Position numbers and translations under genes: made by a program | The notes under the pieces: model-generated | Databases searched by the model: none | The model's input: the letters and a program-made list of their open reading frames with translations, nothing else | Told to the model about the DNA's origin: nothing | DNA from: Actinomycetota bacterium | GTDB lineage: Bacteria > Actinomycetota > Thermoleophilia > Solirubrobacterales > 70-9 | Assembly (NCBI GenBank): GCA_018268675.1 | Contig: JAFDWB010000029.1 | Span: forward strand, 1-42,207 | Length of the DNA stretch: 42,207 nt | Reading direction: 5' to 3' | Part shown: piece by piece, positions 24,458 to 31,719 of the stretch | Position numbering within the stretch: position 1 is the stretch's first letter | Layout of the letters: the number at the start of each line of letters is the position of its first letter

Positions 24458-24913
24458 TCAGACCGGCGGCGCGAGGAACAGCACCTCGGCCGGGAGGTCG
24501 GGCGCGAGGCGCAAGTGGTCGCGGTCGCAGGTGACGAGGACCTGTGCGTGGATGCTCGCCTTGGCCGCAATCCAGAGGTCGTTGTGGCTGATGGCGATAC
24601 CTCTGGTGCGAGCCGCGACGCGCAGGCGGGCCCACTCGTCGACATGCGACCGCCGAATCGGGAGCCAGCGAAATCGGCCGAGCTGCCGTTCGATTTCCGC
24701 CATCCGCGCGCGGCCGCAGCCCGCGTTCAGATAGCCCGCGCGCGTCTCGGCGACGGTGACGACGCTTACCGCCGGCTCCCCCGCGTCGACTCGATCGATG
24801 GCCGCCTCGCCCCACCGCTCGTAGCGTTCAGGCGATCGTCCACGACGCGCGAGGTGTCCGACGAAGCTCGTGTCACAGATCAGCTTCTCGTTCCCGCTGT
24901 AAGCGCCGGTCAT
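24458..24913 (-). CDS. PIN-domain ribonuclease, VapC-like toxin
   Basis: This 151-residue PIN-domain protein has the acidic residues that bind catalytic metal: CDTSFVGHL (Asp14), VVTVAETRAG (Glu), HNDLWIAA (Asp), and TCDRDH (Asp). It likely cleaves RNA and is held in check by the product of the overlapping upstream gene. The ATG at 24913 lies 41 bases inside that gene; no later start keeps Asp14. It is convergent with the MFS gene, with four bases between the stops. The base composition is slightly less GC-rich than its neighbours, compatible with transfer. Confidence 0.82.
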   Translation of the reverse strand: MTGAYSGNEKLICDTSFVGHLARRGRSPERYERWGEAAIDRVDAGEPAVSVVTVAETRAGYLNAGCGRARMAEIERQLGRFRWLPIRRSHVDEWARLRVAARTRGIAISHNDLWIAAKASIHAQVLVTCDRDHLRLAPDLPAEVLFLAPPV

Positions 24914-25088
24914 ACTCGCCCGTCATGCATTCAAACCAGATCTCGTCGGCCTCGGTCCAGGGTCCCTTGAGGGCAAAGGAATCGACCCACCGACGGCGGC
25001 CGGGAGCCTTGCTCCCAGCCGGTTGATCAGCCTGGTCGCGGACCCGCGGCACCTGGAGCGCCTCACTCGATTTCTCTGGCATCGCCAT
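24873..25088 (-). CDS. Putative antitoxin of the VapC-like toxin
   Basis: This small acidic/basic protein of about 71 residues ends WVDSFALKGPWTEADEIWFE..EYDRRLQREREADL. It precedes and overlaps the PIN gene, the position of a VapB antitoxin. I do not recognise the DNA-binding fold with confidence; its C-terminal helix with ADEIWFE could wrap the toxin. The start is unclear: an ATG at 25088 or 25082 is assumed, and one at 25127 would add a Gly/Cys-rich lead. No ribosome-binding site decides this. Confidence 0.6.
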   Translation of the reverse strand: MAMPEKSSEALQVPRVRDQADQPAGSKAPGRRRWVDSFALKGPWTEADEIWFECMTGEYDRRLQREREADL

Positions 25089-25186
25089 CGCTGCTGCACC
25101 GTAGCCACACCCGCCCCCGCACTTCAAGCGATGTCACAGAGTTGGCACAGAGAGGGGCTCGGGCTTCGGGCGTCGAATCTGTGGCG

Positions 25187-26008
25187 GTGAGCTCCGCCGC
25201 CGCCGAGACGCCGGTCCAGTACAAGCCGGGGATGGACGCCCGCAGCACGCGGGTCGCCGAACGCCTGGCGACGCCGATGCTGATCGCGGCGGCGCTGGTC
25301 ATCCCCAGCGTGGCGCTGTCGGAGTCGGATACCACCGGGGCGCTCCACACGATCGCCGACGCGCTCAACTGGATCACCTGGCTCGCCTTCCTGGTCGAGC
25401 TGCTGGTGATGCTCGCGGTGGTGCCGGACCGCCGGACCTGGCTCAGGCACAACCCGCTCGACCTGGTGATCTGCATCCTCACCCCGCCGATCCTGCCCGC
25501 CGGCCTGCAGAGCCTGCGCGCGCTGCGCCTCCTCCGCCTGATCCGCCTGGCGCGGCTCGCCCAGCTCTCGCGCGAAGTCTTCTCGCTGCGCGGGCTCCGC
25601 TACTCCGCCCTGCTCGCGCTGCTGACGATCATCGGCGGCGGCGCCATCTTCGGCGCCTTCGAGAAGCAATCCCAACACCTCACCTTCTGGCAGGACACCT
25701 ACTGGGCGATCACGACCATGACCACCCTCGGCTCCAACATCTATCCGACCACGGTCGGCGGCCAGATCGTCTCGACCTTCATCCTCCTGGTCGGCATCGC
25801 CTTCGTCGCCCTCCTCACCGGTGGCTTTGCCCAGCGCTTCCTCGCCCCCGAACTCGGCCAGATCGAGCAGGAGCTCGCCGATGGCCAGATGGCCCCCGAG
25901 GACCTCGCCCTGCGCGAACTCCGCAGCGTCCAGGCACAGCTCCAATCGCTCCAGGCGGCGGTCGAGAGACTCGCCCGCGAGCGCGAGCGCAGCGGCGCGC
26001 CGAGCTGA
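25187..26008 (+). CDS. Voltage-gated ion channel of the Kv type with an atypical pore
   Basis: This protein of about 273 residues has a six-helix voltage-gated channel plan. A voltage-sensor S4-like segment is SLRALRLLRLIRLARLAQLS, with Arg at about every third position. A pore helix and filter region, WAITTMTTLGSNIYPTTVGG, follows, and then a long S6 helix and a C-terminal coiled-coil (QLQSLQAAVERLARERERS). The usual TVGYG filter is replaced by TLGSN, so selectivity may differ from a classical K+ channel. The start is uncertain among GTG at 25181 or 25187 and ATG at 25232. Confidence 0.82.
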   Translation: MSSAAAETPVQYKPGMDARSTRVAERLATPMLIAAALVIPSVALSESDTTGALHTIADALNWITWLAFLVELLVMLAVVPDRRTWLRHNPLDLVICILTPPILPAGLQSLRALRLLRLIRLARLAQLSREVFSLRGLRYSALLALLTIIGGGAIFGAFEKQSQHLTFWQDTYWAITTMTTLGSNIYPTTVGGQIVSTFILLVGIAFVALLTGGFAQRFLAPELGQIEQELADGQMAPEDLALRELRSVQAQLQSLQAAVERLARERERSGAPS

Positions 26009-26009
26009 C

Positions 26010-26789
26010 CTACAGCCCCGGCACCAGGGCGTCGGCGATCGTGTCCTGCTCGAAGCCCGCGATCACCTCGGCGGTCCGGAACATGTCCTCGACCATGCCG
26101 TCTTCGCCGAGGGCGATGATCCGGTCGCGGGGGCCGATCGCCGCGAGGGAGCTGCGCACCGCGCCGTCCGGGAGGAGGATCGGCACCGCGATCGTCGCCG
26201 CGCCGACCTCGGACTCTTCATCGGAGATCGCGTAGCCACGGTCACGGATCTGCGCCATCTCGTCGGCGAAGGAGTCATCGTCGACGATCGAGTGCTCGGT
26301 GAACCTGGACATGCCGCCGCCCGAGGCGAGCAGGCGCTCGCGCTCGGCGGGCATCGAGAAGGCGAGGATCGCCTTCGCCGACCCCGCCACGTTCGGCGCC
26401 ATCGGCTGGCCGAGCGGCACCGTCACCGTCATCCGGTTGGGGTCGATGGTCGGCATCGAACGCACGCAGATGATCGCATGGTCGACCACCGAGGCGAGGA
26501 AGAAGCACTCGCGCCAGCGGTCGCGGAGCGCCGTCATCCCCGCTTCGATCGAGGCGCCGCGACCGATCTGGGTCACCATCCCGGCCAGCTGCACGAGCCC
26601 CGGGCCGACGCTGTAGCGGCGGGTCAGGGGGTCCCGCTGCACGAGCTCGTCTTCGGCCAGTGCCGCAAGCAACCGATGGCAGGTCGCGGCAGGCAGCGAG
26701 GTGGCGTTGGCGATCTCGACGAGGCCACCACCCTCGGGCCGCCGTGCCACCTCCTCGAGAATCGAGACGGTGCGACTGATTATCTGCAT
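26010..26789 (-). CDS. IclR-family transcriptional regulator
   Basis: This 259-residue regulator has an N-terminal winged helix (SILEEVARRPEGGGLVEIANATSLPAATCHRLLAALAEDEL, about residues 8-48) and a C-terminal effector domain with the family's GxPMAPxxxGSAKAIL-like segment (GQPMAPNVAGSAKAILAF) and RGYAISDEESEVGAATIAVPI. The target genes are not evident: the channel gene converges from the other side and uppP lies upstream on the same strand, 100 bases away. IclR proteins usually control catabolic genes, so the target may lie elsewhere. Confidence 0.88.
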   Translation of the reverse strand: MQIISRTVSILEEVARRPEGGGLVEIANATSLPAATCHRLLAALAEDELVQRDPLTRRYSVGPGLVQLAGMVTQIGRGASIEAGMTALRDRWRECFFLASVVDHAIICVRSMPTIDPNRMTVTVPLGQPMAPNVAGSAKAILAFSMPAERERLLASGGGMSRFTEHSIVDDDSFADEMAQIRDRGYAISDEESEVGAATIAVPILLPDGAVRSSLAAIGPRDRIIALGEDGMVEDMFRTAEVIAGFEQDTIADALVPGL

Positions 26790-26889
26790 CGGCGGCGCTT
26801 CGGCAAGGGCGCTGGCTGGCTTTCGTCGTCGGAATCCCCCGCGATTTTAGCCACCGATGCCGTTTTTTCGACAGGATCGGGATCTGGCT

Positions 26890-27762
26890 CTAGAGAGCGA
26901 AGACCAGCAGGCAGAAGAGGCCGGCGCAGATGCAGTAGATGCCGAAGGGGCTGAGCCGGTTCGTCTCGAAGTACCGCAGCAGGAACTTGACCGCGGCCCA
27001 GGTGGTGACGGCGGCGGCAAGCGCCCCGACCACAGCCTGGCCGCGCACCCCGTTGCCGGCCGAGCCGAGCAGTTCCGGCAGCTTCAGCACGCCTGCCGCA
27101 CCGATGATCGGCGTTGCCAGGAGGAAGGCGTAGCGGGCGGCGTCCTCGTTGGAGAGGCCGGTCAGGAGCCCGCCGCCCATCGTCACCCCGGAGCGCGAGA
27201 TCCCGGGGATCAGCGCCAGCGCCTGGGCGGTGCCGATCGCCAGCGCTTGCCGGAAGCCCATGCGGGCGATCCGCTTGTCGCCGTCCCCGGCGGCGTCGCC
27301 AGGGCGCGGCGGGCGCCGCCGGAACCGCTCGACCGCCAGCAGCATGACCCCGTTGATCGTCAGGAAGATCGCCGCCGCGGTCGGCGAGGCGAACAGCGTG
27401 CGCAGCTTGTGCTCGAGCGCCAGCCCGAGGATCCCGGCCGGGATCGTGCCGACGATGATGATCCAGGCGAGGCGCGCGTCGAGGTCGCGCGGCGTCGCCC
27501 GCCCTTTCACCGAGCGGACGAAGCCGTGCCAGATCCGCTTCCAGTCCTCGAAGAAGTAGACGAAGAGGACCAGTGCCGTCGCGCAGTGGGTGGCGACGAG
27601 GAAGGAGAGGAAGTAGTCGGCGTTCTGGTGGATTTCCCAGCCGAGCAGCTTCGGCAGCAGCACCGCGTGTCCGAGGCTCGAGATCGGGAACGGCTCCGAG
27701 ATCCCCTGCAGGGCCCCGAGGACGATCGCCTGCAGGTAAGAGATCGGTTCCACCGCAGGCAC
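26890..27762 (-). CDS. uppP: Undecaprenyl-diphosphatase
   Basis: This 290-residue membrane phosphatase of the BacA/UppP family recycles the lipid carrier for peptidoglycan. Motif 1 is SEPFPISSLGH (about residues 22-32) and motif 2 is IPGISRSGVTMGGGLLTGLS; both needed for catalysis are present. The Glu of the first EGxTEF pair is replaced by Gln (LQGISEPF), a change also seen in a known branch of the family, while the second Glu remains. The GTG at 27762 starts PAVEPISYLQAI. It fits beside the wall hydrolase and penicillin-binding protein genes downstream in the window. Confidence 0.9.
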   Translation of the reverse strand: MPAVEPISYLQAIVLGALQGISEPFPISSLGHAVLLPKLLGWEIHQNADYFLSFLVATHCATALVLFVYFFEDWKRIWHGFVRSVKGRATPRDLDARLAWIIIVGTIPAGILGLALEHKLRTLFASPTAAAIFLTINGVMLLAVERFRRRPPRPGDAAGDGDKRIARMGFRQALAIGTAQALALIPGISRSGVTMGGGLLTGLSNEDAARYAFLLATPIIGAAGVLKLPELLGSAGNGVRGQAVVGALAAAVTTWAAVKFLLRYFETNRLSPFGIYCICAGLFCLLVFAL

Positions 27763-27774
27763 ACGTTATCTCGG

Positions 27775-27807
27775 CGACGCTTGTCCTCGATACGAAGACA
27801 AGCGTCG
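27775..27807. terminator. Long hairpin between the wall hydrolase and uppP genes
   Basis: Arms CGACGCTTGTC (27775-27785) and GACAAGCGTCG (27797-27807) pair over 11 bp; after a one-base mismatch a TCG/CGA step closes an ATA loop. It lies seven bases past the stop of the minus-strand hydrolase gene and just upstream of uppP, so it probably ends the hydrolase transcript. Confidence 0.7.
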
Positions 27808-27813
27808 GTGCCC

Positions 27814-29103
27814 TCAGAGTCCGGGCGGGTGGCGGACGATGAAGCCTTCGGGGCTGTCGACCGGCGAGGGGTGCCAGCGCGGGCCGGGGCCGCCGACGGT
27901 GTCGAAGGCGAGGCCGGCGATGATCATCCAGGCGTGTTCGGCGTTGGCGTAGACCGTGATCCACTTGCCCGGGCCGGGTTCGCCCCAGGTCTCGAGGCCG
28001 GTCGAGTCGAGCGGGCTTTCCAACAGGCCGCCGCCGTGCAGCGCGTAGGAGACGGCGCCCGAGCAGTCGTAGCCGGAGGATTCGAAGGAGGCGTGGCCGC
28101 CGCCCCAGATGTAGGGGGTCATCGCGATCGCGTTCGCCGCGGCGATCGCCGCCTTCACCTGTTCGGGCGCGCTTTCGGGCGCGCTCGCTTCCGATTCGGA
28201 GATGAAGCCGGCCGTTTCGCCCGCGGTCAGCGGCGCTGGGAATTCGCCCGCCGCTTCGGTGACGACGCCGGTCGATTCGACGTTGGCGGCCGCGGCGGCG
28301 GCGCGCGCGGCGGCGATCTGTTCGGAGATCGACGCGAGGTTGTCGCTCAGCGCCTGTTCGCGCGACTCGAGCGCTTCCATCGTTTCGCGCCGCTGCGCCT
28401 GCGCCGTCTTCAGTTCGGCGAAGCGCGCCTCCGCGGCTTCCTTCGCGGCCACGACTTCGCGCTCGGTGGTGGCGATCGTGTTGCGCGCGCTTTCGATCCG
28501 TTCGCGGGTCGAGGTGAGGCGCCCGACCGCGCCGCGGACTTCGTTCCGCAGGCCCTTGACCCGGCCGACGACCGAGTTGTCGTAGCTCTGGATCCGGTTC
28601 AGGTATTCGGTCTGGGCCGCCATCGAGGACCAGTCTTCGGATTCGAGGATCGCGTTGAGCACGTCCGGCGAGCCTGCCTCGTAGATCGAGACGAGCCGTT
28701 CGCGCAGCAGGCCGAGGGCGCGGGTGAGCTGCTTGCGGACTTCGACCAGGTGTTGGCGTTCGTGGCGCAGCGCCTTGGTCGCCGCTTCGAGTTCTTCTTC
28801 CTTGGCGGCCAGCTGCGCCTCGACCGCTTCCTGCTTCTGCCGCAGGGTCGAGACTTCGCCGATCATCGCGTTGATTTCGGCGTTCTCGGCGGCGATCGTG
28901 TTCGCCAGCGCGCTCTGGTTCGCCTTGACTTCGTTCAGCTTCGACTGCGCCGAGTCGCGCTTTTCCTGCAGGCTGGCGGCGGGCGCCGTCGCGGAGAGCG
29001 CCAGCGCCAGCACGCACAGCGCCGCGACCAGGACGGTGCCGAAGCCGAGCGCACGACGGCGGTGGGCGCGGCGGGGATCAGTGTCTTCGAAAAGGGTCCG
29101 CAT
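27814..29103 (-). CDS. NlpC/P60-type peptidoglycan hydrolase with coiled-coil
   Basis: This 429-residue secreted protein has a signal-anchor at about residues 17-45, then a long coiled coil of roughly 220 residues (Glu/Ala/Arg-rich heptads from LQEKRDSAQSKLNEVKANQS onwards), a linker rich in Ala/Glu/Ser, and a C-terminal NlpC/P60-like domain with YDCSGAVSYALHGGG (catalytic Cys) and EHAWMIIAGLAFDT (catalytic His). The layout resembles PcsB/RipA-type cell-division hydrolases, where the coiled coil keeps the enzyme inactive until partner proteins such as FtsX or similar pull on it. Many Glu codons are GAA. Confidence 0.85.
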   Translation of the reverse strand: MRTLFEDTDPRRAHRRRALGFGTVLVAALCVLALALSATAPAASLQEKRDSAQSKLNEVKANQSALANTIAAENAEINAMIGEVSTLRQKQEAVEAQLAAKEEELEAATKALRHERQHLVEVRKQLTRALGLLRERLVSIYEAGSPDVLNAILESEDWSSMAAQTEYLNRIQSYDNSVVGRVKGLRNEVRGAVGRLTSTRERIESARNTIATTEREVVAAKEAAEARFAELKTAQAQRRETMEALESREQALSDNLASISEQIAAARAAAAAANVESTGVVTEAAGEFPAPLTAGETAGFISESEASAPESAPEQVKAAIAAANAIAMTPYIWGGGHASFESSGYDCSGAVSYALHGGGLLESPLDSTGLETWGEPGPGKWITVYANAEHAWMIIAGLAFDTVGGPGPRWHPSPVDSPEGFIVRHPPGL

Positions 29104-29251
29104 CGAATCCGAGTCGAGTTGTGAAACACAAGAACTCGACTGCGGTCGCGCAGGCTAGCGAACGAGTCCTATCGCACCCGTCGGTTGCCCATAATTTGCA
29201 AGCAACGTTGCAGAACGGCCCCGTTTGCAGGACTTTTCGGACCTACGTAGA

Positions 29252-29286
29252 GGGCTGCGGGGCGCCCCTTGCTCGTCCCGCAGCCC
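29252..29286 (-). terminator. Hairpin terminator of the SHOCT-protein gene
   Basis: GGGCTGCGGG (29252-29261) and CCCGCAGCCC (29277-29286) pair over 10 bp around a 15-base loop, starting 16 bases beyond the minus-strand stop of the SHOCT-protein gene. It probably stops that transcript before the hydrolase promoter. The rest of the 198-bp gap (29104-29301) holds only a short palindrome GCAACGTTGC (29202-29211) and AT-rich promoter-like sequence. Confidence 0.6.
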
Positions 29287-29301
29287 TTTGCATCCCCGTG
29301 T

Positions 29302-29691
29302 TTAGGCGAGCAGCTTGGCCTTCGCCTGGTCGAACTCCTCCTGGCTGAGCGCCCCTTTTTCGCGCAGTTCGTTGAGTTTGTGGAGTTCGTCGGCGGGCGA
29401 GGTGTGGGCCTGTTCCCGCACGTATTCGTCGAAGTGTTTTTTCGCGTCCGTTTCGGCTTTGATGGCCCGATCGCGCATCCCCGAGCCGCGCGCGATCAGG
29501 TAGACCAGCCCGGTCAGGAAGGGGATGAACACGAGGAAAAGGATCCAGATCGCCTTCCCCCACCCCGACATCTCGTGGTCGCGGAAAAGGTCGGTGATGA
29601 TCGTGAACAGGATCCAGATCCAGACCACGAACAGGAAGATCTCGACGACTACGAGGAGTAGTTCGCCGAAACTGATGTTTGCGAGGGGCAC
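29302..29691 (-). CDS. Membrane protein with PLDc_N and SHOCT domains
   Basis: This 129-residue protein has two N-terminal transmembrane helices (about residues 10-30 and 45-67, FLFVVWIWILFTIITDLF and AIWILFLVFIPFLTGLVYLI) of the PLDc_N type, a linker, and a C-terminal SHOCT motif (DELHKLNELREKGALSQEEFDQAKAKLL, about residues 101-128). The SHOCT domain is a short oligomerisation unit. No enzymatic motif is present. It is probably a small stress- or envelope-related protein of unknown role. Confidence 0.85.
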   Translation of the reverse strand: MPLANISFGELLLVVVEIFLFVVWIWILFTIITDLFRDHEMSGWGKAIWILFLVFIPFLTGLVYLIARGSGMRDRAIKAETDAKKHFDEYVREQAHTSPADELHKLNELREKGALSQEEFDQAKAKLLA

Positions 29692-29757
29692 GGGTTTCCT
29701 TTCGATCTCGGATAGGTACTGCGACTTTGCGTCGACAGTTGCTAAGGGCAGCTTTAC

Positions 29758-30540
29758 CTATGAGAGCGGACGGTGCGCGGACGCCTCCGCGCGCGCCCGG
29801 AGGCGGACCGCGTAGAGCACCGCGGCGACCGAGGTCGCGAGGTTGAGGCTGGAGACGCCGGCGCGCATCGGCAGCGCCACCCTGCCGTCGGCGGCGGCGA
29901 GCAGCTCCTCGCTGAGGCCGTGGCGCTCGGTGCCGAAGGCGAGCACCGCGCGGGGCGGGATCGCGGCCGGGTCGATCTCCTCCCCCGCCGGGTCGAGCGC
30001 CAGCAGGGGCCGGCCCTCGGCGCGCGGCGGGCGCCCGACCGCCGCCACCGCGGGCAGCGCGTAGTGGAGGCCGGCGGCGCCGCGGACCGCGTCGGGATGC
30101 CAGGGGTCGTTCTCCCCGATCGTCAACAGCGCCGCCGCGTCGGCCGCCGCCGCGACCCGCACGCACGCCCCGAGGTTCCCCATGTTCCGCGGCTGCTCGA
30201 GGAGGACGACCGGGGCCTCGCGCGGATCCGCGAGCACCGCGTCGAGGTCGGCCCGCCTGCGCCGGGCGATCGCGACGACCCCGGTGCGCGGCGCCTGCGG
30301 CACGAGCTGCGCGAGCTCCTCCGCGTCGATCGGCTCGACGAGCGCCGCGAAGCGCCCGGCCAGATCGGGCGCCAGCTCAGCAGCCAACCGCTCCAACCCC
30401 TCCGGCTCGACCCCCACCGCGACCTCGACCCCCGCCCCGAACCGCAGCGCGTGCTTCAGCGCATGGAACCCTTCCAGCACCGTGAGGTCAGGGTCGCGTC
30501 GCGCACCCTTGAACCTGCGGAGAAGTTCGTCCCGAGTCAT
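29758..30540 (-). CDS. TrmH/SpoU-family RNA 2'-O-methyltransferase
   Basis: This 260-residue protein is of the SPOUT class with an N-terminal substrate-binding domain (about residues 1-100) and the knotted catalytic domain. Motif 1 is LLEQPRNMGNLGACVRVA (usual NxGNxGxxxR), motif 2 is LAFGTERHGLSEELL, and motif 3 is LPMRAGVSSLNLATSVAAVLYAV. It methylates a ribose in rRNA or tRNA; the position cannot be read. The Asn in RNMGN replaces the usual NPGN, which is seen in part of the family. A long hairpin lies just upstream (30565-30633). Confidence 0.87.
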   Translation of the reverse strand: MTRDELLRRFKGARRDPDLTVLEGFHALKHALRFGAGVEVAVGVEPEGLERLAAELAPDLAGRFAALVEPIDAEELAQLVPQAPRTGVVAIARRRRADLDAVLADPREAPVVLLEQPRNMGNLGACVRVAAAADAAALLTIGENDPWHPDAVRGAAGLHYALPAVAAVGRPPRAEGRPLLALDPAGEEIDPAAIPPRAVLAFGTERHGLSEELLAAADGRVALPMRAGVSSLNLATSVAAVLYAVRLRARAEASAHRPLS

Positions 30541-30564
30541 CCGAGCATCCTCCCAGGCCGACGA

Positions 30565-30633
30565 GCGCCGTCAGGGCGACCCCTGAACGAACCTCCCCGC
30601 AGTTCGTGAGAGAAGGGGTCGCCCTGACGGCGC
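30565..30633. terminator. 19-bp stem hairpin with inner stem
   Basis: Arms 30565-30583 and 30615-30633 are perfectly complementary over 19 bp (ending GCGACCCC / GGGGTCGC on the loop side). The 31-base loop contains an inner stem, ACGAAC (30587-30592) with GTTCGT (30602-30607). It lies just beyond the stop of the cupredoxin-like gene on the minus strand and 24 bases before the TrmH start, so it likely separates their transcripts. Confidence 0.75.
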
Positions 30634-30645
30634 CCTCACCCCGCC

Positions 30646-31233
30646 TCACACGGGAGCGACGGGGACCACCGGCGCGACGACCCTGATCGTCCCCCGCACC
30701 CAAGGATGGATCGCGTCCATGAACCAGAGCCGGGTCCCGGCTCGTGCGGTCACCTCCTGGGCGAAGTGCCCGCCCGGGGCGAGCCCGGAGAACCACGAAT
30801 CCCCCGGAACGCTCGTGGACCCCATCGTGTCCCAGCCCGGCGCCCCCGCTTCGGCGGGGTTGATCGTCGGGATGCCTTCGCCGTGGACGCCCTGCCATTC
30901 GGCGATCGCCCAGCAGATGTGGTGCGGGGTGAAGCAGTTGGCGCGCGCGCGTCGCGTCTTCGGCAGGTAGCCGCGGCGGACCAGCGAGAAGGTGACCGGC
31001 CCGACCTTCTGCGGATTGAGCTTGTCGACGATTTCGAGCTCGTCGCCTTCGGCGACCGTTTCCGGGCCGACGAACTGGAGCTTGCCCGCGACTTCTTCGA
31101 CCGCGATCGTCACCGTCTGCCCGGTCGACGGCGGCACCGGCGGCGGGACTTCTGCCGCGGCGCTCCCGACATGCACGGCAAGGACGGCGGCGGGAACGAG
31201 CACGGCGCGTCGGAGTCGTCGCGGAAACCCCAT
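30646..31233 (-). CDS. Secreted cupredoxin-like protein
   Basis: This 195-residue protein has an Arg-rich signal peptide, MGFPRRLRRAVLVPAAVLAVHVGSAAA, cleaved after about residue 27. The mature part is beta-rich and resembles plastocyanin-like copper domains: GPETVAEGDELEIVDKLNPQKVGPVTFSLV near the start, and GGHFAQEVTARAGTRLWFMDAIHPWVRGTIRVVAP at the end, with a Cys in NCFTPHHICWAI and several His. Whether copper is bound is unclear because the usual H..C..H..M order is not certain. The ATG at 31233 gives the proper signal peptide; a frame upstream has no such feature. Confidence 0.75.
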   Translation of the reverse strand: MGFPRRLRRAVLVPAAVLAVHVGSAAAEVPPPVPPSTGQTVTIAVEEVAGKLQFVGPETVAEGDELEIVDKLNPQKVGPVTFSLVRRGYLPKTRRARANCFTPHHICWAIAEWQGVHGEGIPTINPAEAGAPGWDTMGSTSVPGDSWFSGLAPGGHFAQEVTARAGTRLWFMDAIHPWVRGTIRVVAPVVPVAPV

Positions 31234-31270
31234 CGAGCGGAGGATACGCGTAGGTCCTATGGTGATCCCC

Positions 31271-31666
31271 ATGACCAACAAGTACCTCCACACCTGCTAC
31301 CGGATCGGCGACATCGACACCTCGGTCGCCTTCTACGAGAAGCTCGGCTTCAGCGAGGTCGGGCGGATGCCGATCGGCGACGAGGCGATCAACGTCTTCC
31401 TCGCCCTCGAGGACGGCGACCCGATCCTGGAGCTCACCTACAACCACGGCGTCGACTCCTACGACCTCGGCACCGGCTACAACCACATCGCCCTCGCGGT
31501 CGGCGATCTCGACGGCACCCTCGCCGGTCTCGCGGCGCAGGGCATCGAGCCGGAGAAGCCGCCCTACCGCCCCGGCGGCCGCACCACCGGCAGCCGCATC
31601 GCCTTCGTCCGCGATCCCGACGATTACCGGATCGAGCTGGTCGAGCGCACCGACCCGTCCGAATAG
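31271..31666 (+). CDS. Glyoxalase/VOC-family protein, GloA-like
   Basis: This 131-residue vicinal-oxygen-chelate protein has two half-domains. Metal-ligand positions of glyoxalase I are present: His in YLHTCYRIGDIDTSVAFY, Glu in ILELTYNHG, His in YNHIALAV, and Glu in YRIELVERT. It could detoxify methylglyoxal as a thiol adduct, with mycothiol or another thiol as the likely cofactor in actinobacteria. The ATG at 31271 gives MTNKYLHTC; an ATG at 31259 would add four residues. Confidence 0.87.
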   Translation: MTNKYLHTCYRIGDIDTSVAFYEKLGFSEVGRMPIGDEAINVFLALEDGDPILELTYNHGVDSYDLGTGYNHIALAVGDLDGTLAGLAAQGIEPEKPPYRPGGRTTGSRIAFVRDPDDYRIELVERTDPSE

Positions 31667-31719
31667 CCCCGGCGCGGGGCCCGATCAGTTCGGCGCGACG
31701 CCCCCGCCGGCGGGGGCGT
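31666..31719. terminator. Hairpin and palindrome at the convergent glyoxalase/penicillin-binding protein junction
   Basis: GCCCC (31666-31670) pairs with GGGGC (31676-31680) in the short gap between the stops. A perfect 22-bp palindrome, 31698-31719, made of two 11-base arms (ACGCCCCCGCC and its complement), lies inside the last codons of the penicillin-binding protein gene, where it encodes its Gly/Pro/Ala-rich end. Together they probably stop both transcripts. Confidence 0.5.

Noticed and set aside
26850-26890. T6 run near 26866 as a terminator for uppP
   Set aside because: It lacks a convincing adjacent stem, and on the minus strand the run reads as A's.
26890-27762. UppP as inactive because of the Gln in place of the first motif Glu
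   Set aside because: The LQG form occurs in a known branch of the family and the second Glu, SSxGH and SRSG motifs are intact.
29104-29301. A c-di-AMP (ydaO-type) riboswitch upstream of the NlpC/P60 gene
   Set aside because: Such riboswitches often precede actinobacterial wall hydrolase genes, but I could not find the conserved core here.
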